DNA of 64,000 nucleotides from Terebella lapidaria (taxonomy: Eukaryota; Annelida; Polychaeta; Terebellida; Terebellidae), in the NCBI GenBank assembly GCA_949152475.1, contig OX424558.1, positions 37,148,651 through 37,212,650 on the forward strand. The letters run 5' to 3'. The notes under the pieces are model-generated. The model worked only from the letters and a program-made list of their open reading frames with translations, was not told the DNA's origin and ran no database searches. The number at the start of each line of letters is the position of its first letter. The stretch's first letter is position 1. A program made the translations under genes and the position numbers. Positions 42,929 through 55,315 of the stretch are shown in pieces.

Positions 42929-44005
42929 TCAGTTCCATTCCATATTGTCTGTAGTAAGGTACACACTGGCTTCCATGTCAGCACCATCAATCTGGAAGCT
43001 GCTTGGAGCATGCTGTAAATTAGGCACAGTACGAGTTATATCTACATCCAAATGTGTGGGTCCCCTGCTGGAGGGCCCGACATTGCTTGGCTCACATGGT
43101 CCTCTCAGTGTCATCGTCTCCACGGCCTCCACTCGGTACTTTCCTTTTGTCAACACTTTATGCATTTTGCTTTCGTCCAGTTCATCATATGTGAAGCTTG
43201 TAGTGTCTCTTTGAGCTCGATTTGTCGGTCTACTTAGGAGCCGTAAATTCGTACGGTTCTGATGCTGGTTGGTCACATGACTCTCTACTGTGGCAGTCGT
43301 GCTGCCAGTTTCGATTGGTTCAAGGCGCTGTCCACGTTGCTGCTTCCTGAAAAAGAATTATAGTATATAGGTCTGCAGGGATAACTGCATGTTTTATACA
43401 TGTTTGTCTTGAGAGGGACTGCAGTGTAATATACCTGCAGACAGAAGAGCACATCCACGCTGATGCCATCAGGAACAGAGCGCCAGTCACAGCATACAGT
43501 AGCCACCTCAGCTCAACATCTGACCAAGAAGAAGGCATCGAGTCAGAGAGAAAGACAGATTGCTTTTCACTGATAGGATATCCAACATAAATCACCAAAT
43601 TACAGATATATACAACATTATATTTCATTAGATATGACTGCCTGAAAAAAAATTCATGAGTGCATTTTGCCAATTAACTATATGAAATGGAAAATCTGTT
43701 ACATCATATCAGTGAATGCAATACATGAACTGAAAACTTAGCGCACTTATATCTCTGTTGACTGTATCTCATTAATGTTATAATTCATGCACATGAAACA
43801 CCTCTTCCACTCATCAAAATGTATGCACAGTTTCATTATTTACTTATTATTACGTATTTCTTACCAGAGACCCTGCTGACGTCAGGAATCGCTTCAATCT
43901 CTGTTGTGACATAACTTGGGTTTTTGGAGTTTGAAGATGATTCAGTGGATCGACTCGTGTCTGCTCTTCCTGTAGTCATTGTGGAGGCTGTCTTCACGGG
44001 AGCAT
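42929..44005 (-). pseudogene. Receptor-like copy 3: 3' exons only, inversion chimera
   Basis: Exon 5 (43346-42929, 418 nt), exon 4 (43519-43435, 85 nt, transmembrane) and the 3' half of exon 3 (~44005-43865) are present with intact splice sites and frame. The tail contains FTYDEL and ends SVYLTTDNMEWN as in copy 4. There is no exon 1, exon 2 or promoter. At ~44005, within exon 3, the sequence switches to AACAGTAGCACAAGTG and the 54-bp minisatellite in the opposite orientation, as found at 61928 onward. So the upstream half was replaced by an inversion, leaving no way to make the full receptor. A poly(A) signal is at 42644-42649. Confidence 0.7.
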
Positions 44006-44029
44006 CCAACAGTAGCACAAGTGAGGAAG

Positions 44030-44492
44030 CAATAACTGAGACAGTCCCGCCTACCGAGGCGACACTGAGACAGTCCCGCCAACCAATATCTGAGACAGTC
44101 CCGCCTACCGAGGCGACACTGAGACAGTCCCGCCAACCAATAACTGAGACAGTCCCGCCTACCGAGGCGACACTGAGACAGTCCCGCCAACCAATATCTG
44201 AGACAGTCCCGCCTACCGAGGCGACACTGAGACAGTCCCGCCAACCAATAACTGAGACAGTCCCGCCTACCGAGGCGATACTGAGACAGTCTCGCCAACC
44301 AATAACTGAGACAGTCCCGCCTACCGAGGCGACACTGAGACAGTCCCGCCTACCAAGGCGACACTGAGACAGTCCCGCCAACCAATAACTGAGACAGTCC
44401 CGCCTACCGAGGCGACACTGAGACAGTCCCGCCAACCAATAACTGAGACAGTCCCGCCTACCGAGGCGACACTGAGACAGTCCCGCCTACAG
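44030..44492. repeat. 54-bp minisatellite, central copy
   Basis: Same unit as 31064-31530 but inverted relative to the copy 3 exons beside it. It is followed by the same flank as 62411 onward. Confidence 0.9.
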
Positions 44493-46035
44493 TCCCGTAT
44501 ACAAGTGTTTTGATGTAATGAATCCTGAATTCACGATAAAATAAAATCCACCTGTCACGCATGAAGATGCCGTGGTTGAAACAAATATTCTACCTATTCT
44601 GTGACCAACTACGGCCTACTTGAAGAAAGAGTTGATGGCTCCATGGTGTTATATGCCAAAACATGGCCCCACGCTAGGTAAATGTGTTTAGATGAGGAAT
44701 AATAAATTATTATTATTATTATTATGTAGGTTATTATTATTATTATTATTATTATTATGTAGGTGCTTCAAAAAGAAGCCCCACACTTTGAAGCGAGAGG
44801 CGGGTCAGGGGCGTGTACAGGACTTGTGGAATGAGGGGGCACAATTTGATGGCAGGGGGTCTGGACTTTCGCCTTATTTAGATAGATAATCTGTGAAATG
44901 CTTTTGCGCAATGCAGAATGGGATGAAAGGAATTATTACTATTTTATATTCACTTGTATTATTTAATGCCACATGCACAAACAATGCCGCAATCCTGCAC
45001 TCTGGATTTCAGTTTCCTCCGGTCCCAAAGCCGAATATGCTGTATATAACAATCATTTGTAAATTCCAGTATATGCCTACATGCCCCTCTCGTGGGTGAG
45101 CTGGTGTCATGACTCTATATGGCACTTTGAAGAGGGACTCAGCTTGCGGCGGGAATCGCCTTCGTGGCAAACAAATGTGACAGAAAGTATTTTCTGTCCA
45201 GGCATTTATTAGGATAAAAATGTTTAATCTTTAACACATGATGTTGCATTCCGTACATTCCGAACATTTCAATTGACAGACATATCCCATCCTCTACAAC
45301 CCCAGATTACAACCAAATGTTGCCTTGGGGCAGCGTTTGTCCCTCTCCCATCATACTAATGACGAAGGGTTTGTTTGGCATGGAGGGGGTGGGTAGGGAG
45401 GTCCTGGCATCAGCACTTTAATTTCAAAGATATACAATGGCCCCCCTCAGATAAGACCTACCCTTCTGCCACAAATTTAAGATCTTATCCTAGGGGATGT
45501 CTTATTAGAGGGGTTCATTTACATGGTAACGTTATCCTGGCGCCACACGGAGAGGTCTTTACAGAGGGAGAAGTCTTTATTGAGGGTGGTCTTGTAATGA
45601 TATAACACTGTAATGATATATATGATGTGACTGCTGGTCATGTATGTGTTAACAAACAATATGGGAACATTATCATGCCGTACCAGTGGAAGAAAATGTT
45701 CACGCAGATGACTATCATCAAAAAGGCAATAAAATAAAGAAAATTATTCAATTTTATTTGATTTTCTAAGAAACTGAGTGAGGGCACGATTTTTTGGAAG
45801 AGGGTGCACAAAGGTACCTATTTCATGGAAAGAGGGGGCACGTCCTGGCTGTGCCCCCCTCTAAACACGCCAGTGCGGGTGCAGTCCCGGATTTCAACTA
45901 GACGCCGTCAGTCGCCCAGAACTGCAACCGATGTCCCGTGGACCATAAAAAAAATACGTAACGGCTGATACAATCAAAGTGTGGAATTTTATGGTACTAT
46001 GGCCGCCATTATGTTGATTGAATTTCGGCATAAGT
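44493..46035. repeat. Intergenic repeat segment, central copy
   Basis: Direct copy of 62411-64000 and inverse of 16917-18412. It contains (TTA)n microsatellites at 44703-44758 without Gypsy-2 and the hAT-like ~1-kb unit. Short ORFs are mirrored and not convincing. Confidence 0.7.
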
Positions 46036-46725
46036 CGATTTCATCCGTCATTTTGCCATATGTTTTACCTGCATATCAAGTTTCGCGAAGATATCTTGAA
46101 AATTCTCCATTTTAGAGAGTGTAAAAGCTACATGTCCGAGTCCGGCACAAAATTCGCAATGACGGTCATCTTGTTTATATATATTGAGAATCAATACCAA
46201 TCGTCATATTACAATATTATAAGTGCTTATCAAGTTTTGTGAAGATATCTCTAAACTTCTCCCTTCAAGAGAGTGCACAAACTTCATAGTCGAGTTCCGT
46301 ATAAAATAGGCAATGGCGGCCACCTTGTTTTTCAGATTTTGTTGAAAGTCAATACCAGTGTAGCGCTATAACCGTGGTGTCGATTTCATCCGTCATTTTG
46401 CCATATGTTTTACCTGCATATCAAGTTTCGCGAAGATATCTTGAAAATTCTCCATTTTAGAGAGTGTAAAAGCTACATGTCCGAGTCCGGCACAAAATTC
46501 GCAATGACGGTCATCTTGTTTATATATATTGAGAATCAATACCAATCGTCATATTACAATATTATAAGTGCTTATCAAGTTTTGTGAAGATATCTCTAAA
46601 CTTCTCCCTTCAAGAGAGTGCACAAACTTCATAGTCGAGTTCCGTATAAAATAGGCAATGGCGGCCACCTTGTTTTTCAGATTTTGTTGAAAGTCAATAC
46701 CAGTGTAGCGCTATAACCGTGGTGT
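46036..46725. repeat. Tandem duplication of a 345-bp unit
   Basis: Units 46036-46380 and 46381-46725 are nearly identical, starting CGATTTCATCCGTCATTTTG. Each holds an intact version of the site (ATTGAGAATCAATACC, TATATATATTG) where Gypsy-1 inserted in the left flank. Confidence 0.88.
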
Positions 46726-46837
46726 CACTACTAGGTAGCCACCACGTCATAACACCACCAGTTATTATCATTTTACTTGTATATCATGTTTCGTGAAGGT
46801 ATCTTGAAAACTCTCCCTAATAGAGAGTGTAAAAGCT

Positions 46838-47146
46838 CAGTGGCTCACGCCTGACGCCTGACAGGAACAGTATCACAACTATATGAAGGCTGCCCCATCC
46901 CAGGGATACACCAAAGGCTGACGTGTTGCTCTAACATGGACGTCATGTCGGGATACATTGAACACCAAAGGGCGAGAAGTTCCGAATCACTCCTGAACAG
47001 AATGCTTCATATGTAAGTTTCTCCAGATAACTAGGCCCCGATTCTACATGTATTTTTCGAATTTTGTACGATTTTTTTACAGATTTGCCGGGGAGGGGGG
47101 GGGGGGTACGTGCCCCTTTGCCCCCCTCCCGCTGGATCCGCCACTG
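46838..47146. mobile_element. Short hAT-like non-autonomous element, central copy
   Basis: Inverse copy of 3375-3688 with the same CAGTGGC ends and homopolymer run. Confidence 0.35.
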
Positions 47147-48669
47147 ACTTATCAGCAATAAACTAGTTTGGCAAATTGACCTATGTTTCCAAGTGACATG
47201 TATCTATGTATTACTCCTATACAGTGATTGCTTCTACAAATATTAACTATATAAACACCATTCTTTATCAATTATGTATTGTGCAGGGTGAACATTAGGA
47301 TTACACGGTCTTCGTCATACAGACGAGGAAACTGCAAATGGTGTATCATATTAGTGTATATATCTATTGATGTAGCTTGTTCCAGTCAGGAATATCATGT
47401 GATATGTCAATGTATCAGTATCAAGATGAAGTCTGCATAATCCTGATATAACCAGAAATTTCTTGGGTATGAATTCATCCTCGATAGATATCTATTACCA
47501 TTATTAAATATATTTAAATTATGGTATGCCTATATGTATCTATTGTGTGGATGTCACTGTTATCAATTGATGACAACTAAGCTTGTAGGAATAGTCATGA
47601 TTCTTGATGCTCTGCCAAAATGACACTAGTATAACTAGTTCATTTAATAATAACTATGAACATTGAATGTTTGTTTCAAATGAACGAGCACAAGACGAGT
47701 ATTTAAATTATTGCATCGAATTTTTTTCTTCGCGATGAAGACGTATTGACCGAGTTTGCAACTTTCGTATTCAGAGGCACCAAGGTTGATAGTTGTTCAT
47801 TCATATTCTTCTATTATTTTTTTGTGTATTTCAATCTCATGAATGTACCCCCACAGTCACTATCTAGATCAATGTGGACGGCACAGTCAATATCTTTAAT
47901 ATTTACCTTATTTTCTGTAGATTATCACAAGACATGTCCTAAAACTACTTTGATTGGACTTATGATGTTTTGTTCAATTGTTTTTTTCTTCTTTCGTATT
48001 GGTTCCTGCAATCATCATTCAACTGATACCATCGCAAGATTATATCATGCACCATCAGTCAATTGAATTGAGATCGATGTGATGTTTTTGGTTCATGATA
48101 TTGTTAGCATTTAACAAACATTTCATGCTTTTACTTATGAGATTTTCAGCACAAACTGAATATACTATACACACAATCCTGAAACACAAAATTAATGTGC
48201 ACACGTCTTTCGTAATATGCACCACTGCGTGCTTTGGATGTCAGCTCCATATCAAACATTAGTATATGTTACCAAGAATCTCCACGTTGTCACTGCCTGA
48301 AAGCTGATCAGTGTACAAAATACTTATTCACCAGACCAATCTCTCATTCTTTTCGATATTCACCGATCGGTCCATATGGTCCAATAACACAACTGTCAGA
48401 TAATACTACCAAATATTCTCGCGTTTAGTTATTTATGGACATCTGCTATATTATGATATGTAATTAGACTGTTATTTATTTCCAATTGTAATATTTATCA
48501 AACAAATTACAATGAAGCCACAGTATATGAGATGCAACATTTCCTTATAATTTAATTAAGGCACGTTCTTTTGTACAAATAGAGTCGATAGTCATTCGTG
48601 CTCACTTGGAAAATAACAGTTCTTCAACAGACATGCGTATCAGACGCTGTAGGAATATTGCTGGTCGAC
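47147..48669 (+). other. 5' flank of receptor copy 4
   Basis: Inverse copy of 1855-3374. The conserved upstream block is at ~48393-48423, about 250 bases before the ATG. No supportable gene. Confidence 0.4.
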
Positions 48670-49905
48670 ATGAACAAACTGTCGTACATACTTCTTCTCT
48701 TCAAGATTTTGGGAACGATTCAGACTCGACATGGGCGAGGTGAAGTATTATGTTAAAACTTAAAAGGGTCAGGCTTTTATGATTTCTTCGAGAGTAAATA
48801 TTTGATGTTCTACTATTCACTTGTCCAAACGGGTGTTAATAATCTTGTCATGTGCTGTCACATTTCAACTTCTACTCAGGTTGTGAGAATGTGACCATCA
48901 GCGGCGCCATGACTGAGTATGGTCGATTCCTTGAAGGGACATACCAATGTACCACAACAAAATGCTATGGGCGGTTCGTTTACAAAAAGGAAGATGCGCG
49001 AGGAGGCTATCACTTGCACTTCATTGACAAAATCAACAAATCTGATTTCCAAGGCTGGGTGGTCACTAAAAGTCAGTGTAGTCCGCGAGATTTGAGGTAT
49101 TTTCAGAACAGCGATGCAACACACCTCCCATATCGAGTGCAGTTACCTTGGAAGGAACTGACTGGCCATGGTGTGTTGGTGGACAATCCGACATTGAGTG
49201 TGGCATGTGCGGGTTAGTATTTTGAGGTGCTGTCAATTCTGTGATAGATAGAAACATTCATGATACACAGTCAATGTAACTCCATGATATTTCAAGTGGT
49301 GAGAGGTTCTACTATTTTCAGTTCAACCAACTTCAGTACTGACATCAACCGCACGTCAATCCAGGCGGACTCCTAAGCCTTTAGTGGATGTTTCTGTGAA
49401 GACAGCCTCCACAGTGACCACAGGAAGTGCAGACACAAGTCGATCCACTGAATCATCTTCAGACTCCAAACACCTAAGTTATGTTATAATAGAGGTGGTT
49501 TCTAAGACTCCAGTGGATGTTCCCGTGAAAACAGCCTCCACAATGACCACAGGAAGGGCCGACACAAGCCGATCCACTGAATCATCTTCAGACTCAAAAC
49601 ACCCAAGTTATGTCACAAAAGAGAAAGGAGCGATTCCTGACGTCAGCATGGTCTCTGGTAAGAAATACGTAATAATAAGTAAATAAAGAAACTGTGCATG
49701 AATTTTGATGACTGATAGAGGTTTTTCATGTGCTTGAATTGTAAGATTAATGAGATACAGTCAACGGAGATATAAGTGCACTAAGTTTCCGGTTCATATA
49801 TTGCATTAACTGACATGATGGTAAATATTTTCCAGTTCACATGATTGATTGGCAATATGCACTCCAGTATTTGATTCAGGCAGTAATATCTAATGAAATG
49901 TAATG

Positions 49906-49970
<65 letters not shown>

Positions 49971-50644
49971 TTAGTGATGTATGTTGGACATTCTATCAAT
50001 GAGAAGCAATCTGTCTTTCTCTTTTACTCGATGTCTTCTTGACGTCTTCTTGGTCAGATGTTGAGCTGAGGTGGCTACTGTATGCTGTGACTGGCGCTCT
50101 GTTCTTGATGGCCTCAGCGTGGATTTGCTCTTCTGTCTGCAGGTATTATACTGCAGTCCCTCTCAAGACAAACGTGTATAAAACAGACAGTTAACACTGC
50201 AGGCCTACATACTATGATTTTTTTTTCAGGAAGCAGCAAGGAGGACAACGCGATGAACCAAGCGAAACTGGCAGCACGGCTGCCACAATAGAGAACCATG
50301 TGACCAACCAGTATCAGAACCGTACGAATTTACGGCTCCAAAGTAGACCGACAAATCAATCTCAAAGAGACACTACAAGCTTCACATACAATGAACTGGA
50401 CGAAAGCAAGATGCAACAGTTGACAAAAAGAAAGTACCGAGTGGAGGCCGTGGAGACGATGACACTGAGAGGACCATGTGAGCCAAGCAATGTCGGGGCC
50501 TCCAGCAGGGGACCCACACATTTGGATGTAGATACAACTCGTACTGTGCCTAACTTACAGCATGCTCCAGGCAGCTTCCAGATTGATGGTGCTGACATAG
50601 AAGCGAGTGTGTACCTTACTACAGACAATATGGAATGGAACTGA
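48670..50644 (+). CDS. Five-exon type I membrane receptor-like protein, copy 4 (intact)
   Basis: Exons are 48670-48739, 48880-49212, 49322-49657, 50058-50142 and 50230-50644, all GT-AG. The 1239 nt read in frame to a stop (412 aa). There is a signal peptide (1-20), then a one-exon domain at 24-134 with the family cysteines plus an extra Cys at 47 (TYQCTTTKC), which may be unpaired. The stalk at 135-246 contains two copies of a 43-aa Ser/Thr-rich unit (VKTASTxTTGxADTSRSTESSSDSK), a 129-bp in-frame duplication. The transmembrane helix is at ~252-270 and the tail at 276-412, with Y328 in YNEL and Y403 near the C-terminus. Compared with copy 1 it has the longer tail and a shorter transmembrane exon (85 versus 94 nt). 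A poly(A) signal follows at 50876-50881. Role as a surface receptor or adhesion protein is inferred from architecture only. Confidence 0.75.
49909..49965. repeat. (TA)n microsatellite in copy 4 intron 3
   Basis: About 57 bases of uninterrupted TA dinucleotides, absent from the corresponding introns of copies 1 and 3. Confidence 0.95.
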
Positions 50645-50875
50645 ATATGCCTTAGATATTTTTCCACGTGATCTGGACACCATGCATATAAATATAGTGG
50701 ACATATTGGATCAATATGACATGTAACCGAAAAAAGTGAATCATAATAGTGGCAAGCAGTTACCGTATCTTACTTGGAAGCATACAGTGTATCCCACACA
50801 GTTTTAGCATACAGTTTGTGTCGTTCAAGATTTCAACACGTCGTAATTTTAGTGTTTTATTGGTATTCCAGATGC

Positions 50876-50881
50876 AATAAA
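50876..50881 (+). terminator. Poly(A) signal of receptor copy 4
   Basis: AATAAA, 232 bases after the stop codon. The copy 3 equivalent is at 42644-42649. Confidence 0.45.
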
Positions 50882-50989
50882 TAGTGTTAAATAGTTGTAA
50901 GTTGTCAGTCTATCAGAGAAATTATACCCGCTCTTATTTTATTACCAACAATGAATTCAACACACCTTCACCAACAAATTATAGATATT

Positions 50990-51480
50990 GACCTCCTGTT
51001 CCATGACCTTGAAAAAAGGTCGAAGGTCAAGTTCAAGGTCATGACAATACGTTCACAATTGATTACCAAGTTGTAAAGTCGTTATTAAGCAAGATATTAC
51101 TCATTTTGTACTTTGACATTGAAAATGTGGTCAAAGGTCAAATTCAAGGTCACAAGAATAATCTGTATATATCATTTCCTATATGTTCATGATTGATTTC
51201 TAAGCTGTAAAATCTGTAATAAGCATGATATTACACATTTTGTCCTGTGACCTCGAAAATTAGGTCAAAGGTCAAGTTCAAGGTCATGACAATATTCAGT
51301 ATATATCATTTCCTTGTTCAATGTTCACAATTGATTCGTAAGCTGTAAAGTCAATAATAAGCGAGATATTAGCCATTTTGTCCTGTGACCTTGAAAATGA
51401 GGTCAAAGGTCAAATTCAAAGTCGCAAGAATATTCAGCATATATCATTTCCTATATGTTCACAATTGATTCCTGGTCTCT
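50990..51480. repeat. Nuclear-receptor-type half-site repeats, right arm
   Basis: Inverse of 41986-42500. Perfect AGGTCAAAGGTCA at 51262-51274 and 51400-51412, each followed by TTCAAGGTCA or a close variant. Spacing about 138 bp. Confidence 0.65.
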
Positions 51481-53034
51481 GATCTCAATATTAAGTAAGA
51501 TATTAAGCATAGGAGAATTTAACATGGGAAAGTCACATTTGGGCCGAGTTTGGGCCAAAATGGCCCACTTCATATATATATTCGATGGGGGGCATATATA
51601 AGGAGTGTTATGCAACAATAAATAAAATAGTTACTGAACAGATTTTTAGAAAACGACCGTTAAAGTCCAAAATTGGCCATTTTTCGTCAAAAATGGCCGC
51701 CATTATGAAATAATTGCGAAAAACTAAAAAAATACTTCCCTCTCAAAATATTTTTAGGTATTTTTGTTCAAAATTTCAGAAAGATTCGGCTGTAAACTTT
51801 AAAGATAAAAATGTAGACGGACAACGACTAGGAGGTCACTGGTGAATTGAAGTGTTTCGAGAGAGTGAAGAATATATTGTACATCATTACTATCACCTTG
51901 TTATTATCATATTTGTGTTATTTATTTATTTTATATACAGGTTTAAACAATCATGTATACCAATTATTTCGTTATTCAACTATATGACATTCCAGAGACG
52001 GTTATATCTCCATGTATTTTTTTTGTTAAACAATCTTAACGTCTTTTTGTCATGTCATGTTTCTTTTCTAAGCAATTTCATTTCATCGTATATAATATTC
52101 TCGTAATAACAAACGCATTGAAAGTTTTCTGAAATAAATATGTTGTATTGCATTGTATTGTATTGTATTGTGCTGAAATTTAGCTTCATCCAAAGATAAC
52201 TCATCTTCCGAAGATAACTCATCGCTGAAAATTAATGTTCCCAAGTGACATGTATATCTCATCTTTTGCTCAACTCTACAGTTATTGCCACCGACAAAAT
52301 TAATGATATACAAACCATTTTTATGAATTATGTTACGCGACGCATGTATATCAGGATTGCACGGACCTAATCCGATAGGAAAGAGGAAATTTCAAGTGGT
52401 ATATATGTCAAATTATCAATGTAGCTTGTTGCAACTAGGATAGTGGCGTGATATGTCAATGTGGCAGTACCAACAGGAAGTTACAAATTTGTCTGTGTAT
52501 CATCAGGCAATTCTAAGGCATAAGTTCATCCTCGATGATGATATATTATCATTATCATATGCCAGAATGACATTCAACAGCTGTTCAAGGTGAATAACGT
52601 AGTTGGTGCTATTATTACACAGTAATTTAAATTACTGTCAAGTTCAACAAACCTCGACCTGAACACACACCATTTCTATGTATTTGTTTTTTAATAGCCG
52701 TTCCTATTCTTCCAATATCAAACAGCATGCACCAATCAGGTCTTAACGACCCCCACCTTGCAATTCTACAATTTCCCACCAAACGAGCGCATGTCTCGAC
52801 AGTCCCAGCCAAGCCCTAAGGGGCTGAAGGTTGGAGGTTCACGGGTCAGGACGTGTTTTTGATGGACCTGTTATCGTATGGTGACAAAAGGATGTCAAGA
52901 CCCTGACTTTTAAATTGGATAACTATTTTGTGAATTGCTCGACTGATTGTCCAACAAATCGTTGTGATACACAAAACGATAGAGAGAGGTGTGAATGTGT
53001 GAGTGACTGCGTCAGCGACCTCGCCCATGTCCGG
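51481..53034. other. Spacer, no gene seen
   Basis: Mirror of 40340-41985. No ORF with coding character. Confidence 0.4.
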
Positions 53035-53082
53035 AATTGTTTGTAAACATATATTTATTAAAGGGATTGTTTACAAACAATT
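53035..53082. other. 15-bp perfect hairpin with forkhead-like arms, right arm
   Basis: AATTGTTTGTAAACA at 53035-53049 and TGTTTACAAACAATT at 53068-53082, identical to the left-arm hairpin. Confidence 0.6.
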
Positions 53083-53428
53083 GACGTATGCCTGACGACG
53101 CATGTTCCTGACGACTCATATGACGTATGCCTGACGACGCATGTTCCTGACGACGCATATGCCTCGTGTTTCATTCGGAACGAGACGACTTCCCATTCAT
53201 CCGAGATAGAAAGACACAAATTATACCTATATCCAGGTTTTCAAGGTCAACAAGCAAGATAAAAAGACTTCCACGCTCATAGAATGCATATATCATCCCA
53301 AATATGCAAATCAGCAGCCACCATTTCGCCAATATACGTTTTTTATCAATAAATCCGTAAATATTTGAAATGGAAAAACAAAAATTATGTCTGTAAGCAG
53401 GTTTTCATGGTCATTGGGCAAGATAGAA

Positions 53429-53696
53429 TATATGGACCGCCTCTGTGGCCGAGTGGATGGGACCGGTGGCTCTTGAAGCAACGAAGCTCAGAGGCGGTAG
53501 GTGACGCGGGTTCGATCTCCGTCACCGGCACAAAGTAGGTGGAGTTTTCATCCTGGCAACGCAAAGGTTTCTCCATTCGAATGTGCTTTCCAAATTCTAA
53601 ATTGTCACCCGACGGGGGATGGGGAAGACAGGCAGAATTGCCTATCATCATGGACCGTCGTAAAATAAATCTGATTATTATTATTATTATTATTAT
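53429..53696 (+). mobile_element. tRNA-derived SINE, right arm
   Basis: The head from 53439 looks like a tRNA with a long variable arm (A box TGGCCGAGTGG at ~53447, B box GGTTCGATCTCC at ~53510), followed by a body and an (ATT)n tail at ~53674-53695. Target duplications GATAGAA at 53422-53428 and 53697-53703. Confidence 0.85.
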
Positions 53697-53986
53697 GATA
53701 GAAAGATTTTCACGTTCATGAGATGCATATTTTATGCCATATTTGCCCATTATCAACCACCATTATGAAAACATATGTTTTTGTCAGCACATCAGTCAAT
53801 ATTTGAGACATAAAGACAAAAATTGTATCTATACACGGGTTTTCATCAAATAGCAACATAAAAAGACTTCCACATTCACAGAATGGATATCTTATGAAAA
53901 CTAACAGCCGCCATTATGAACAAAAAATGTTTTCAGTGAATATTTGTACGGCGGCCCAATGCTGCCGTTATTCATGCCTGAGTTAA

Positions 53987-55315
53987 GAGTAGTTTTGAAA
54001 TCAGTTTCATAGTTAGTAAACAGTTATTTTCAGTTATGAAACTAGTTTTTAGCAAGGCACAAACCCTTTACACCCGGCACAAACGTTTTTAGCAGGGTGC
54101 AAACCTTTCTAGCATGGCACAAACCTTTCTAGCACGGCACAAACCTTTATAACAGGGCATAAACCTTTATAACACGGCACAAACCTTTTTAACATGGCGC
54201 AAACCTTTATAACGGGGCGCAAACCTCTTTAACATGGCACAAACCTTTATAGCAGGGCACAAACCTTTTTAACACTGCACAAACCTTTATAGCAGGGCAT
54301 GAACCTTTATAACACGGCACAAACCTTTTTAACTTGGCGCAAACCTTTATAGCATGGCACAAACCTTTATAACACGGCACAAACCTTTATAGCAGGGCAC
54401 AAACCTTTTTAACATGGCGCAAACCTTTATAACAGGGCACAAACCTTTTTAACAAGGCACAAACCTTTATAACGGGGCGCAAACCTTTTTAACACGGCAC
54501 AAACCTTTATGGCAGGGCACAAACGTTTTTAACACGGCACAAACTTTTATAGCATGGCACAAACCTTTAAAACACGGCACAAACCTTTATAGCAGGGTGC
54601 AAACCTTTTTAACATGGCGCAAACCTTCATAACAGGGCACAAACCTTTTTTACACGGCACAAACCTTTATAGCATGGCACAAACCTTTATAGCACGGCAC
54701 AAACCTTTAGAGCAGGGCGCAAACCTTTTTAACATGGCGCAAACCTTTATAACAGGGCACAAACCTTTTTAACATGGCACAAACCTTTATAGCATGGCAC
54801 AAACCTATATAGCACGGCACAAACCTATATATCAGGGTACAAACCTTTTTAACATGGCGCAAACCTTTATAACAGGGCACAAACCTTTTTAACACGCCAC
54901 AAACCTTTATAGCATGGCACAAACCTTTATAGCACGGCACATACCTTTATAGCAGGGCGCAAACCTTTTTAACATGGCACAAACCTTTATAACAGGGCAC
55001 AAACCTTTATAGCAGGGCACAAACATTTATAGCAGGGCATAAACCTTTTTAGCAGGCGCAAACCTTTATAACAGGGCATAAACCTTTTTAACACGGCACA
55101 AACCATTATAACAAGGCACAAACCATTATAACATGACACAAACCTTTTTAACATGGCACAAACCTTTGTAGCATGGTACAAACCTTTGTAGCATGGCACA
55201 AACCCCATGTTGTAAAGGTTTGTGCTGTGATAGTTAGGTTTGTGTCATGCTAGAAACTAGTTTCATAACTGAAAAAAACTGTTTACTAACTAGAAAACTG
55301 ATTTCAAACCTACTC
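53987..55315. repeat. Minisatellite block flipped between ~70-bp inverted repeats, right arm
   Basis: Mirror of 38057-39385. Inverted ends at 53987-54055 and ~55248-55315 enclose CACAAACC-oriented units, while the following array runs the other way. Confidence 0.85.

Larger units (their letters stand above)
30844..44005. repeat. Left arm of the large palindrome
   Basis: Reverse-complement of ~49520-62640. Anchors are copy 2 ATG 32345 with copy 5 ATG 61136, SINE 39676-39946 with 53429-53696, and copy 3 exon 4 43435-43519 with copy 4 exon 4 50058-50142; coordinate sums lie between 93372 and 93577. Identity is very high in 30844-41300 and falls further in. Arms differ in array length, by a MITE and by point changes, so this is not a simple assembly fold-back. 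Confidence 0.85.

Noticed and set aside
53439..53530. Functional tRNA-Ser-like gene
   Set aside because: It is followed by a body and an (ATT)n tail and flanked by target duplications, so it is a SINE head.
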